The notes under the pieces are model-generated. The model had not been told where the DNA came from and ran no database searches. It saw only the letters and a list, made by a program, of their open reading frames with translations. A stretch of DNA of 64,000 bases from assembly GCA_002914805.1 (NCBI GenBank), contig JXTB01000145.1, forward strand, positions 88,928 to 152,927, written 5' to 3'. Positions within the stretch are counted from its first letter, which is position 1. The number at the start of each line of letters is the position of its first letter. This document shows positions 37,639-50,228 of this stretch, piece after piece. A program made the position numbers and the translations under genes. The stretch comes from Parasponia andersonii (taxonomy: Eukaryota; Streptophyta; Magnoliopsida; Rosales; Cannabaceae).

Positions 37639-38200
37639 TGTTGAACAAATCAACAATTGTAACTCACCAACCAGCCGCATTAGGAACAGTGAAAAGGCAG
37701 CAGCAATAGGAATAGTAAAAATGGAAGCCGCAATAAGAATAGTAAAAAGGGTAGCTCCAATAGCAATAGTGAAAAGAGCAGCCGTAATAGTAATAGTAAA
37801 AGATGGTGTTCATACCACCTTTCAAATTCTATAAATACAGAGAGCTTCATCACTTGTTTAGCATCTTATTATAATTCTTCTTCCTTTCTAAGAGAGAATT
37901 CAAGTCTAAGAATTCCTCTTAGTGTCCCACTTGTTTTCTCTTAAATTATTTAGAGAGAGTGTTTTCTCCTATTTCAAGAGAGAGAGAAATTCATTTGTTC
38001 TCTCCTTGTATTTAGAGAGAAATGAGTTGTAATCTCATTTTCATAGTGAAATTCTTCACAGCCTTATCTGTGGACGTAGCCTAAATTGGATGAACCACAT
38101 TAATTCTTTTCTGTGCTTTATTTTTTTTCATTTTATCCAAATTTTCTCAACTCGTATTTTAGCTATGTGTTATCGCTTCCGAAAAGCCGATCTCCTAACA
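37639..38200 (+). repeat. Copia 5' LTR
   Basis: 562 bp, with five imperfect units of about 27 bp (37672-37806) in U3 before a CTATAAATA TATA box near 37830. Confidence 0.92.
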
Positions 38201-41200
38201 GTGGTATCAGAGCCATTGGTTGGAGTACTATTCACGTATACGGTACTGTTCACATATAGTGAAATGGTGGTAACTGAACAAATCGTGGTGAACAAAAATG
38301 GCGGTAAAATTTGATATTGAGAAGTTTAATGGGAACAATTTCTCTTTGTAGAAAATGAAGATAAAAGTAATCTTGAGAAAAAATAATTGCCTAGCAGCAA
38401 TTGGGGAAAGGCCTGCTGCGATTACTGATGATAAAAAATGGGACGAGATGGATAGCAATGCTATCGATAACTTACATCTGGCGCTAGCAGATAGAGTCCT
38501 GTTGAGCATTGAGGAGAAGAAGTCAGCCAAAGAGATATGGGATATACTGACAAAGTTGTATTAGGCTAATTCGCTTGATAACAAAATTTTCTTGAAGAGA
38601 AGACTTTATACACTTCGGATGGCAGAATTAACAACGGTGACTGATCACATCAACACCCTCAATACTCTATTCTCACAGTTCACAACAATGGAGCATAAAA
38701 TAGAGGATAATGAACGTGCAGAAATCTTACTTTAGAGTCTACCTAATTTGTATGATCAACTCATCATAAATGTGACTAACAATTCTACAACTCTAGTTTT
38801 CAATGATCTTACAGCTGCTGTTCTTGAAAAAGAAAATCGGCGTAAGAACAAGGAAGACAGATTAGTAAGTTCACAGCAAGTAGAGACTTTGACAATGAGA
38901 GGGAGATCAACAGAACGTTGCCCCAGTGGGAGTCAGAGTCATGGTAGTACAAAGTCAAGAAGTAAGAAGAATGTCAAATGTTATCACTGTGGCAAGAAAG
39001 AGCACGTCAAAAGGGAGTGTTGGTAACTCAAGAAGAATGGAGATTCTTGAGGGAAGGACCCCGAGTCATCAAATGATCAGGGGAATGTTGCAAATACTTC
39101 AGATGATGGAGAAATCCTGTATAGTGAAGCACGACAATTTCTAAGGATAGACGGCAGCTCACTGATTTTTGGTTAGTGGATTCGGGAGCAACATGGCACA
39201 TGACTTCTCACAGAGAATGGTTTCACACATATGAACCTGTCTCTGGAGGATCTATATTCATGGATAACGATCATGCCTTAGAGATCGCTGGGATTGGTAA
39301 TATCAAGATGAAGATGTACGATGGCACTATTCGTACTATTCAAGAGGTGCGACATGTGAAGGCTGAAGAAAAATCTATTGTCTTTGGGACAATTAGATAA
39401 CCTTGGTTGCAAAACTCGTGTCAAGAATGGGATCATGAAAATTATGAAGGGCGCGCTTGTAGTAATGAAGGCGAAGAAAATCGCAGTGAATCTATGCATG
39501 CTTAAAGGAGATACACTGATGGAAGCGGAGGCATCAGTTGCTTCAACAAATTCCAGAGAAGAATCAACGATGATGTGGCATCATAAGCTTGGCCATATGT
39601 CGGAACGAGGCTTGAAGATTCTCTCTGAACGAAGGTTGCTTCCTGGTCTCACAAAGGTATCTTTATCCTTTTGTGAGCATTGTGTCACAAGCAAGCAGTA
39701 TAGATTAAAAATTAGCACATCCAGTTCTAGAAGTAAAAAAGTTCTAGACTTTGTTCACTCTGATATTTGGCAAGCACCGGTAATGTCCTTAGGAGGAGCT
39801 AGATACTTTGTATCTTTTATTGATAATCACTCCAGGAGATGTTGGGTGTATCCTATCAAAAGGAAGGCATATGTGTTTTCAGTCTTCAAAATATTCAAAG
39901 CACAGATAAAGCTTGAATCTAGAGAAAAGATCAAGTGTTTAAGGACGGACAGTAGAGGAGAATATACAAGCAATGAATTTGATAACTTCTGTCAACAAGA
40001 AGGTATCAAGAGACAGTTCACGGTGGTGTACACTCCTCAACAAAATGGAGTGGCAGAGCAGATGAATAGAACCTTGTTAGAAAGAATAAGAGTAATGTTG
40101 AAAGCTGTAGGTCTACCCAAGACATTCTGGGCAGAAGCAGTCAAAACCGCCTATTATGTGATTAATCGATCTCCATCAACAGCGATTGATCTGAAGACAC
40201 CGATGGAGATGTGGTCTGGTAAGCTAGCTGATTATTCTCACTTACATATATTTGGATATCCTGTGTACGTGATGTACAATGCTTAAGAAGTCACAAAATT
40301 GGATTCAAAGTCCAGAAGGTGTATACTCTTGGGATATACTGATGGAGTCAAGAGATATCGCTTATAGGATCCCACTGCCCATAAGATTGTCATCAGTAGA
40401 GATGTGATATTTGCAGAGAATAAACTGCAAGAGAAGGGAAATGATAGTAGACCAGAAACTACTACAGTTCAGGTAGAAAAGAATACTAAAAATTCAGATT
40501 CTTCTGAAGTAGCACCAGAGTATGAAGTAGAAGAACCAGTCGAGGAAGAGGCTTCTGAAATTCGTCGGTCAACTCGTGAGAGAAGAACACTGGCATAGCA
40601 CTCGGATTATATCACTGAGAGCAATATTGCATATTGTCTTCTAACAGAGGATGGAGAGCCAACAACTTTCCATGAGGCTACCAAAAGCCCGGATGTATCC
40701 CTATAGATGGTAGCAATGCAAGAAGAGATTGAAGCCCTTCACAAGAACAAGACATGGGATCTTGTTTCGCTACCACAAAGAAGGAAGGCTATTGGCAACA
40801 AATGGGTCTACAAGATCAAGCGTGATAGCAATCAAGTAGAGCAGTATCGTGCGAGATTGGTGGTAAAAGGATATGCTCAGAAAGAAGGTGTTGACTTAAA
40901 TGAGATATTTTCACATGTAGTTCGACTGACAACAGTTAGAGTGGTTCTGGCGATGTGTGCTACGTTTGATCTACATCTAGAGCAGTTAGATGTGAAAACT
41001 ACTTTTCTTCATGGAGAACTTGAAGAAGAGATTTATATGCTCCAATCAGAAGGTTTTGCTGAAACAGGTAAGGAGAACTTAGTTTGCAGATTGAACAAAT
41101 CTCTATACAGTCTCAAATAGGCGCCGAGGTGTTGGTATAAGAGATTTGATTCCTTCATCATAAGCCTTAGGTACAACAGACTCAGTTCAGACCACTGCAC

Positions 41201-42295
41201 ATACTTCAGGAGGTTTGATAGAGATAGTGACTTCATTATCTTATTATTGTACATGGATAACATGTTGGTAGCATGCCTCAACAAAGGCAGAATCCAAGAA
41301 TTGAAGGCACATTTAGCTAAGGAATTTGATATGAAGGACTTGGGATCAGCAAACAAGATTCTAGGGATGCAAATTCACTGAGACAGAGGTAACAGGAAGA
41401 TTCGGCTTTCTAAAAAGAATTATTTAAAGAAAATCTTACGCCGTTTCAATATACAAGATTGTAAGTCGATTTCTATCCAACTTCCTGTTAATTTCAATTT
41501 ATCCTCTGGGATGTGTCCTAGCAATGAAACAGAGAGGATAGAGATGTGTTGAGTATTGTATGCATCAGCAGTGGGAAGCCTAATGTTCACTATGATCTGT
41601 ACAAGACCAGACATTACAAAAGCAGTGGGAGCAGTTAGTCGATATATGGCGAATCCTGGTAGAGAGCATTGGAATGCTGTGAAGAGAATTCTGAGATACA
41701 TTAAAGGAACCTTAGATGCTACATTATGTTACAGAGGATCAGAATTTACTGTCAGAGGATATGTTGATTCAGATTTTGCAGGTGATCTTGACAAACGAAA
41801 ATCTACTACATGCTATGTGTTTACTCTTGCAAAAGGAGCTGTAAGCTGGGTTTCAAAACTGCAAACTATTGTGGCTTTATCTACAACAGAAGCAGAATAC
41901 ATGGCAGCTACACAAGCTTGTAAAGAGACTATTTGGATTCAAAAGTTATTGGAGGAGCTTGGGCATAAACAAGAAAAGATTCCTCTATTTTGTGACAGTC
42001 AGAGTGCCTTGTACATTCAATCCAGTCTTTCATTCCAGGACAAAACTCATTAGTGTTCAATATCATTTTGTTCAAGAAATAGTAGAAGATGGAAGTGTGG
42101 ATATGAAGGAGATTCACACAAAAGAGAACCTAGCAGATGCTTTAACCAAATCAATCAATACTGACAAGTTCCAATAGTGTAGATCCTTATATGGCCTAGC
42201 AGAAATATAAGCAGCATGAAGAATTGACAAGGGAAGAAAAGAGAGATTCATCAAGTGTGAAGACATGATTAAAATCAAGTCTTCAAGTGGGAAAA

Positions 42296-42856
42296 TGTTG
42301 AATAAATCAACAATTGCAGCTCACCAACCAGCCATAATAGGAATAGTAAAAAGGCAGCCGCAATAGGAACAGTGAAAAAGGAAGCTGCAATACGAATAGT
42401 AAAAACGGTAGCCGCAATAGCAATAGTGAAAAGAGCAACCGTAATAGCAATAGTAAAAGATGGTGTTTATACTACCTTTCAAGTTCTATAAATACAGAGA
42501 GTTTCATTACTTGTTTAGCATCTCATTCTAAATCCTCTTCCTTTCTAAGAGAGAATTCAAGCCTAGGAATTCCTCTAAGTATCCCACTTGTTTTCTCCTA
42601 AATTGTTTAGAGAGAGTGTTTTCTCCTATTTCAAGAGAGAGAGAGGTTCATTTGTTCTCTCTTTATATTTAGAGAGAAGTGAGTTGTAATCTCCTTTTCA
42701 TAGTGAAATTCTTCACAACCTTATCCGTGGACGTAGCCTAAATGAGGTAAATCACGTTAATTCTTTTGTGTGCCTTATTTATTTCATTTTATCTAAATTT
42801 TCTCAACTCATATTTTAATTGTGTGTTATCACTTCCACGAAACCGATCTCTTAACA
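42296..42856 (+). repeat. Copia 3' LTR
   Basis: 561 bp, partner of the LTR at 37639-38200 and carrying the same short-repeat array (about 42330-42463). Confidence 0.92.
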
Positions 42857-43590
42857 GTACAGTCTTTTTTAAGATCATTCTATCAAGTTATTTTTTGTAG
42901 AAACGTCTTGCTAGCGCATATGTACCACAATCACTTTTGGGAAGAACAATGTGATATCTACCCAAACAACAACGTGATAGAGTCCAAATAACTGACATTT
43001 TGTCAGTTGTATGGGCCAATCATGTTAATCATGTTACTTTTGTTGTGAGCGACACGATTGACCCATATATTATGTCACTTTATAAACAACGTTATATTTC
43101 ATAGTCTTGCCACGTTATTCATTTTTTCGTTATTTTATATTTGAGCAATGTCGTAGATCTATCACATCGTTCAAAAAATAACGTGAAAAATGATTCTTGT
43201 AGTATTGTTACACATACGGGAAAGCTTTAGGAATCTTGAAAAATGTCATAGTTGTCGGGGAAAGATGCGATGGGTATTTTATATCCTATAAATATGGGCT
43301 GCGGTTAATTAAAATGGTACTAGGTTCAATGGAATAGACTTAGAGCTCTAGAGGACAATCAGAAATTGGCAAAATCTGCGCCAATTCTAAGAATGGATCA
43401 ATAGTTTGACATACTCACAACACAACATGAAGAAGTGGATATAGTTACTGCCATGTGCTTTTGACAATTAATTTCTTTAATTTTTTTTCGCTCTCTTTAT
43501 ATAAACATTGCTCTTATATATTGTGCCAGTTTGGACTTGATTGTGTAGTTTAGAGAAGTTCTAATTCTGAGAGAGGTGGAAGATATTTAG
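42857..43590. other. Intergenic region
   Basis: No coding exon. The stretch to about 43210 has a TE-like texture (repeated ACGTGA/TCACGTT motifs and a TTCTTGTAGTA end recalling CACTA-type termini), but the other end was not found. Confidence 0.4.
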
Positions 43591-44118
43591 TATGACATAA
43601 ATGGTCACTGAATTATCTAATTCATGATAATTTAGTATTTAAGGTTTTAATTATAGTAATTAATTTTATAAATTTTTTAATTTGTAGTAATTTTATCTAT
43701 GAATTGTTCAAATTGCAACATGCTATAAATTTTTGATTAAAAATATATGCGAATAGCTTGTGGCTTTTGAAAATGTATATAAAAAGTAATTTGAAAATTT
43801 CAAGCATAAAAATAAATAATTGTAAAAAAAATTCTCTAAATTTGCATTTTAAAAAATCCTAAAAAATGCAAATATACGTTCTTTCTTATATCTAAATCTT
43901 TTTATTCAGTTAATTTTCCTTTAAATATGCTTTCAGATACTACATTATGTTTTTCATGTATGTGTTTGGTCAAAAATTTAACTGCAAATTGCAATTTAGA
44001 CAGTTTATGAACTAAATTATTTTAAATCAAAAAATTTAGAAGCTTAATTACCACAATTAAAACCTTAAGAACTAAATTACCATAAATTTGATAGTCAACG
44101 GACCATTTGTGTGCCATA
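43591..44118. mobile_element. MITE with long terminal inverted repeats
   Basis: The left arm (43591 to about 43765) and the right arm (about 43960-44118) are imperfect reverse complements over about 160-170 bp: left ACATAAATGGTCACTGA and TTAAGGTTTTAATTA recur reversed on the right as ACAAATGGTCCGTTGA and TTAAGGTTTTAATTG. The core of about 200 bp is AT-rich and non-coding. The arms are bordered by TA on each side; no longer target duplication was seen. The long arms suggest a Mutator-like non-autonomous DNA transposon, but the superfamily is uncertain. Confidence 0.7.
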
Positions 44119-45287
44119 AATCCTAAAAGATAAAGTTAGAAAAAAAATATTTAGTATCCCAAAACTTTTTGTTATGAAAAGTGGTTAGATTATATGTAAA
44201 TATATCACTTTTGAAATATTTTATTTTACCAAATAATTTGTTTCTAAAGGCTACCATTTAGGATTACGAAATAATCAGACAAAAAATTAGTTTTAAAAAA
44301 ATACCATATAGCAGAAACTATTCCTTAATCAAAATCAAGAGCTTTGACAATATCCCAAACGACTGTGTACTATTGAATTAAAGATAACCAATGAATTAAT
44401 TAAAAATACCAAGCTCTATACAAATTAAGGGCATCATTAGAAGACCCAATGAGAGGGTGTCTCATGCTCACGCACAAAACTCACTGTTTGTCCCTTTTTT
44501 TCTCTTTTCTTGAAAAAAAATTTATTGTCGATGAATTATTTCGATGCTGGGCACATGTTTTAAAATTTAATCGCTTTTGCTTTTGTTACTCGAATGGTAC
44601 TAAAATACGATGTCGCCTATCTGAGCTAACTTATTGAAAAGGACATACATAATTGTACATTCTTCGTTTTCTTGAAGTAAATATAATTGTAAATATAATT
44701 CCATCAAAATATACATATATTATATGTATATACATTTTATAAATATCTATAATCAAATGCTGGATACGACTTTATTGGAATCTTTTTCTCCTAAATATAG
44801 GAATACAATTACACTCAAAACTTAATTAAACGAATAAAATTACGAGCGTTCATGTATCATTATGTAATTATATAAAACCTTTTTTTGTTTGTTTGTTTTC
44901 TTTTCGCGTGGCGCAGATATATCATTTAATATGTTACAAAGTCTCAAAAGCAATTGAAAAAAAAAATTTACTAATGAAATAGAAACATTACTATTATGAT
45001 ATCAACAAATTTGTATGGCCAAATTCAACCTTGTCATAAGATCTTTTTGATTACATCATATCATATTTTGCTAAATGTTGTTACAGATTACACAGTGGAG
45101 CTGTTACATCAGACCCAACTGTTAGCATCGTCCACTGCATCATACGTGAATAAAGCCAAAATATTATCTTCTACATATTAAAAACTTTCTTCACTACAAA
45201 ATTTAAGGTGGGGAAATTATTTAAAAAAAAAAAAAAAAAAAAAGGTACCGTGTTCTATGCCAAAGAGAGAGCTCTTCTTTTAGCTAG
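44119..45287. other. Intergenic region upstream of the P450 pseudogene
   Basis: AT-rich, no coding exon recognised. An A run (about 45222-45243) lies just before the P450 promoter. Confidence 0.5.
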
Positions 45288-45296
45288 TATATAAAA
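45288..45296 (+). promoter_or_regulatory. TATA box of the P450 pseudogene
   Basis: TATATAAAA about 83 bp before the original ATG at 45379, so the ancestral promoter is still visible. Confidence 0.5.
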
Positions 45297-46146
45297 GAAC
45301 CAATCGAAACTCAATTTCTCATGTGAGATTTTTCTTTTAATTTCCTTTTTATCTTAAGAGTAAAAAAAAATATTGGAGATGGCTTTGTTACCGCTTTTAA
45401 ATCAATTAAAGCAAGAGCTATACTTGTCAATAGTTTTGCTCTTGGCCTCGTATCTGTTCTCCTTTTTCTCATACGCACAATAACATCATCGTCACGTGGC
45501 GAAATCATCACGCTTCCTAGCTTTACCATTGATCGGAAATCTTCACCATGCGGCTAGGCACGCACCCATGTACACCGCCCACTCCGAGCACTATCTGACA
45601 AGTACGGCCCTCTAATGCTCTTACACTTGGGCTGTGTTCCAACTCTTGTGGTTTCATCAGCTGATTTGGCAAGAGACATAGTTAAGAAACACGACATTGT
45701 TTTCTCGAATCGACCTCAAACTATAGCTGGTAAGATCTTACTCTACGGGTGCCAGGACCCGGCCTTTTCTCCTTATGGTGAGTATTCGAAAGATTTGTGT
45801 CCTAGAACTTTTGAGCCTTAGAAGAGTCAAACAATTCCAGTTTGTGAGGGCAGAAGAGGCAGTTGGACTAGTTGATAGAATACGTAGAGCTTGCCTACGT
45901 AGTAAAACTACTGATAATTATTCTATCATAAATCTAACGGAGATGTTGGTTACAACCTCCAACAATGTAATCTCTAGATGTGCTCTTGGCCAGGCTTTAG
46001 GCGAAGACGACGACGTTGGAGGGCTATTAAGAAATGTGATGATATATTTTACCGCCTTTTGTTTGGGAGATTTCTTTCCTTCCTTGAGATGGGTTGATGT
46101 GGTAAGAGGCTTTATTGGACGTTTGGAGGCTACTTTTAGGGTAATA

Positions 46147-48724
46147 TGTCACGACCGAAAATCTAAGGCCGTGATTTTTAGTAATTTTAAGTGAAAATAG
46201 TGATGAATAGTAGTTTCTAAAATTTAAATACTTAAAATATAAGTTTAGTCTTTAAAAATAAGTAAATTACAAGATTGAACAAATAAAAAAAAATTATGAT
46301 ATTATCTACCAGTTTTAAATTTCTAAGTAAAATTTCATGTTAAGATGAGAGAAAATCCTAATTAACAAGTTTAAAAACTTTTATTAATTCATAAAGTTTA
46401 ATAAAACAGTTCAAATTAAAACTCTAGGCCCAATGTTAAAATAATTTACATAAAATCATTTTATTTTCTAAGTACTCGATTTAATAACAAAAATCATTCT
46501 CATACATCTACTCAGTAAATATATTACTATTGGCTAAATAAATTTTTACTTAGAAAATGATTGATATATAGTACAAACCAACCAATGAAGAGGATTGGAA
46601 CTGCAAGCATATGCTAAGTATGCTTGCCAGATTACCAGAATAATTACACAAAATAAATCGACACCTGAAAAATGGAAGAAGTAGGGGGTGAGCATGTGAA
46701 TGCTCAGTAGAAATTTAATTACTTTTTTTTTTGAAATGTTGCAAATTTTACCAAACCCGCATGGTTAATGCTTTTTCCAAAATCTATTTATAAACCATGT
46801 ATAAAATAATTAATATTTAAAATAGTCACTTATTCAAAACTAAAATCAGAAATACACATTTGTACATATCATAAATCAAAACATCCCATGAGCTCACACC
46901 CTCTCATCACAAACTAGAGTAACTTGTATTACGTGTACTAAGTACTCTCTGCCTGATAACTATCCTCGAAAACTGTTGGGACACTCATGTGTCTAGCCTA
47001 CCGAATTGGAGGAGCAACTGAATACCTACACCTACCGAATGGGAGAAAAACCTCGCGCAGGTTTACGGGCTCTCACCGAAGTCAGATGTACTAATCCGCA
47101 TACTACAAGACCGTGATGCCTAAAATGTATCTCATGTGTGATTCTATGGTATGTACAATATGTAACAAGATATATATAATAATAATAATAACCATGCAGT
47201 ACATAACCAAATAATACTTTAAAACTCCGTTTGATGTTATTCTGGAATTTAATATATCTTGGGTAGGAAATCTGCTAAATCACCCAAGACCACGATTTTA
47301 TAAACATATATAGAAGTCACCCAATCCAATTTCAGAATAATCCAAAATTAATAATTCATTAAAATATTGTTTAATTCATGATTTTTCACAATATAGTCAC
47401 AATGTAAATTTTAAATTAAATCATGTATAAAACTAGGTAATTGAACCCTACTTCAATTGAGTATCCAAATAGTGCTACGGAGTTATGGAAAAAGTTTGGC
47501 GTCATTTGGGTATCGTTTGGAAAGTCGGGCATCGTTTTCGAGCCTTTGATCAATAGGTTTGAAAACTCGATTTTCAATAAGAGCTTCAAATCGCAAAACA
47601 GACTGCACCACTGAATTCAGAGCACCCAAAAATATTAATTTAGACATCTAGTTTGACCGAGTAGGCCTCGGACCGGACTTGGGCCCACGGCTCGCAAAAC
47701 GAGACTATTCACGAGCTTCGGAATTTGTGTCATTTCGAAACATAGTGATATTATATATCAAAATTCGTTTCTCGACCTCATTAAGTCCAAATTTATAATC
47801 AAAAATCAATTTCGAGATTCCAAGCGTTGAACAGGCTCTAAATCCGAGAATTACAAAAAATCTCTTTTCGGAATTAATTTGAAAAATGGCTATTTTTCAA
47901 AATATTTAGAAAAATACCATCTTTGTCGTTTATTTAAATAAATATAACTTTTATGAAATATTTCAAAAAATATCATTATCGCATAATTATTTAAAAAATA
48001 ACTTTCGAAAATATTTGAAAAAAAATATCGAATTTGCTGATTATTTGTAAAAATGTCATTTTCTCATAAATATTTTATAAAATGATAGCTTTCAAAGTTC
48101 AGCCCAAGGCCCGAATCTGAATAGTAATAGACTCTAGTCCAATACTATTTAGTTTTACCAAAATATCACTTTTCTTCCTGAATTATAAAAATATCATAAT
48201 TTTCAATTTAAGATTTCTTTCTAACCGGATATCAGTTTAACATAACGTCACCATATTCATTAATGATTCAATATTTTCTTCCACCTCATAAAATTTTTAC
48301 TGCCATAAAAATAACATCACAAAAAGAATTGTATTTATGCTACAAATTTATTTGTAAAACGCCGAAATAAACTTAGAAATCGGCTTACCGGAGCTAATTT
48401 GCCAGAAAGGATCGACGCCAGTCGTGGGAGAGAAGCTTCAGCTTGCCGTCTATGACGATGGTTATTTTTTTTTTTAAGTTTACGAAGAAGAAGAAGAAAG
48501 AAAGAAGAAAGAAGAAGAAGGAAAGAGAAAAAGAAAAGGAAAAGGAAAAAGAAAAAGAAAGAAAGAGAGAAAGAGTTGTCAGGTAGAAAGAGAACTAAGA
48601 GAAAAAAGTGTATTTAAAAATAAAAAATGGGTCCCTACCACTTAATTAAAATATTAATATTTTATTTATTTATTTATTTGAAAAAAAAAAGACTAGAATA
48701 TTTTGACAAATTTGGGTTTTTACA
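46147..48724 (+). mobile_element. Solo-LTR-like element 5, inserted in P450 exon 1
   Basis: 2,578 bp from TGTCACGACCG to GGGTTTTTACA. It holds the conserved GCGCAGGTTTACGGGCTCTC segment (about 47055), the AAAATATCA repeat array (about 47870-48080) and a homopurine tract (48485-48575). Flanks TAATA and ACGGA do not match, so no target duplication is visible here. It closely parallels element 4 in content. No internal region. Confidence 0.85.
48485..48575 (+). repeat. Homopurine GAA/GGAAA tract
   Basis: About 90 bases of almost uninterrupted purines, of GAAGAA, AAAGA and GGAAA type, near the 3' end of element 5. Such tracts can form triplex DNA. Confidence 0.85.
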
Positions 48725-50228
48725 ACGGATTTTTTGAGCTGGTGATTGAAGAACGTAAGAGAACAATACAAGAAAGTGATGGAGGAGCATCTGATACGAA
48801 AGACTTCTTTGATATTCTACTCCAACTCCAAATGGATGCCTTGCTCGGTTTTGAGCTCACTCAGGACAAGATAAAAGCCATTCTATTGGTAAANAAATCT
48901 TTGCTCTTTCTTTATTTAATTTATGATCTTTCTAGCGACATAGGACGAATTACTTTCCTTCATTGATGCTATCACTAGGAGGTTCGCAATTTTTGCATAC
49001 ATATAGCCTTGGTAGATGCGAACCATTTTTTCCATTAGTCATAATTTTTTCCAGTTGTACTATTCTTCCTATACAAATTAACCTACAATAAGTCAAGCTA
49101 GCTACATATAGATAATGTCTTGAGACATTGTCTTTGAAACCATACATATGTAAAATAACCAAATTAACTATCCCAAAAGTACTATTTGAATTTTTTACTT
49201 GGGTTTGTAAACCCTATATATATCGCCTAATGTATGAACGTCCCATGGGAAAGTAAAAAATTATACCGTCTACACTATCTATTCATATAATGCTCAAAGA
49301 AAAAAATAATAATAATGCAAAGCTGAAATTTCAATGCTATAAATGTTCGTCAATAATTGCAGGACATGTTCATAGCCGGAACTGATACTACTTCGGGAGC
49401 ACTCGAATGGATAATGGCAGAGCTCTTAAAAAATTCAAGGACAATGAGAAAAGTTCAAGCAGAAGTGAGAAGTGTGGTGGGGAAAAAGGTGAAGATTGAC
49501 ACCAATGATATCAAGCAAATGGTTTATCTAAAATGTGTCGTTAAAGAAACCCTAAGGTTACATCCATTGGCACCTCTTTTAGCTCCACGAGAGATAACCC
49601 AAGGCGTTGAGATCGAAGGCTACCACATTCCTGCAAAAACAAGAGTGTTAGTCAATTCATGGGCAATCCAAAGGAACCAAAGTTTATGGGACAAACCAGA
49701 GGAGTTCACCCCTGAAAGGTTCGAGAACAACCCGAATGATTTCGAAGGGCATGACTTTGAATTCATTCCATTTGGCATTGGGAGAAGGGGATGCCCTGGC
49801 TTGAAATTTGCGGATGCTAATGTTGAGTTTATCATTGCCAATCTTTTGTACTGGTTTGATTGGAAGTTGTCAGATGATGGTGCATCACCAGAGGACTTAG
49901 ACATGAGTGAAGTTTATGGACTCACTGTTCATAAGAAGGTTCCTCTTCATGTTGTACCAATACCTTACTCCCCTTGATCTTTTAATAATGGTGTACTCAA
50001 TGTTCGTGAGCCGTAGTTCATCGTTCTATTACTTTTGTACGTATGTGAGGCTCATATTCAAAGGGTGAAAGTGTACTCATAATACCACTTGTAAATAAAT
50101 AATCCTCATCACATGGTCTTATTACGTATAAAAGAAAACATTGAACAGAATTAAAAAGTCAAACCCACGACTCAATAAAAATATATAAAAGATCTAAATT
50201 CAATAGTACCTGATTGTTGGAATTTAGT

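Larger units (their letters stand above)
37639..42856 (+). mobile_element. Ty1/Copia LTR retrotransposon, structurally complete but broken
   Basis: 5,218 bp. LTRs at 37639-38200 and 42296-42856 (TGTTGAA...TAACA), flanked by GTACG and GTACA (near 5-bp duplication). A Met-tRNA primer-binding site TGGTATCAGAGC at 38202-38213 and a purine-rich tract just before the 3' LTR are present. Parts follow the Copia order: gag (about 38299-39025, with a CCHC zinc knuckle), protease (DSGATWHM, about 39176), GAG-pre-integrase and integrase core (about 39560-40290), reverse transcriptase (about 40700-41400) and RNase H (about 41760-42170). The order integrase before RT makes it Copia; a Tork/TNT1-like lineage is likely. 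The LTRs differ at roughly 60 of 560 positions by eye, about 11%, which at usual plant rates points to several million years. The coding region carries multiple breaks (more than half a dozen), so it is a fossil. Confidence 0.95.
45379..49977 (+). pseudogene. Cytochrome P450 (CYP71-like) pseudogene split by an LTR
   Basis: Host P450 gene with the two-exon layout usual for the CYP71 clan. Exon 1 spans 45379-48888 including a 2,578-bp solo-LTR-like insert at 46147-48724; the intron is 48889-49362 (N at 48894); exon 2 is 49363-49977. The start MALLPLLNQ leads into a hydrophobic ER anchor, followed by the LALPLIGNLHH proline-rich hinge. Exon 1 is damaged: a stop at 45481-45483, frame changes near 45590 and near 45786 (after PYGEY), and the insertion. 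Exon 2 is intact and keeps the I-helix AGTDTT, the K-helix ETLR, PERF, and the heme loop FIPFGIGRRGCPG (49762-49800). Such enzymes are ER monooxygenases of specialised metabolism; the substrate is unknown. No functional protein is expected. Confidence 0.9.

Noticed and set aside
42857-43210. Possible CACTA-type element next to the Copia 3' LTR
   Set aside because: Only one end (TTCTTGTAGTA) resembles a terminus; no matching left end was found.
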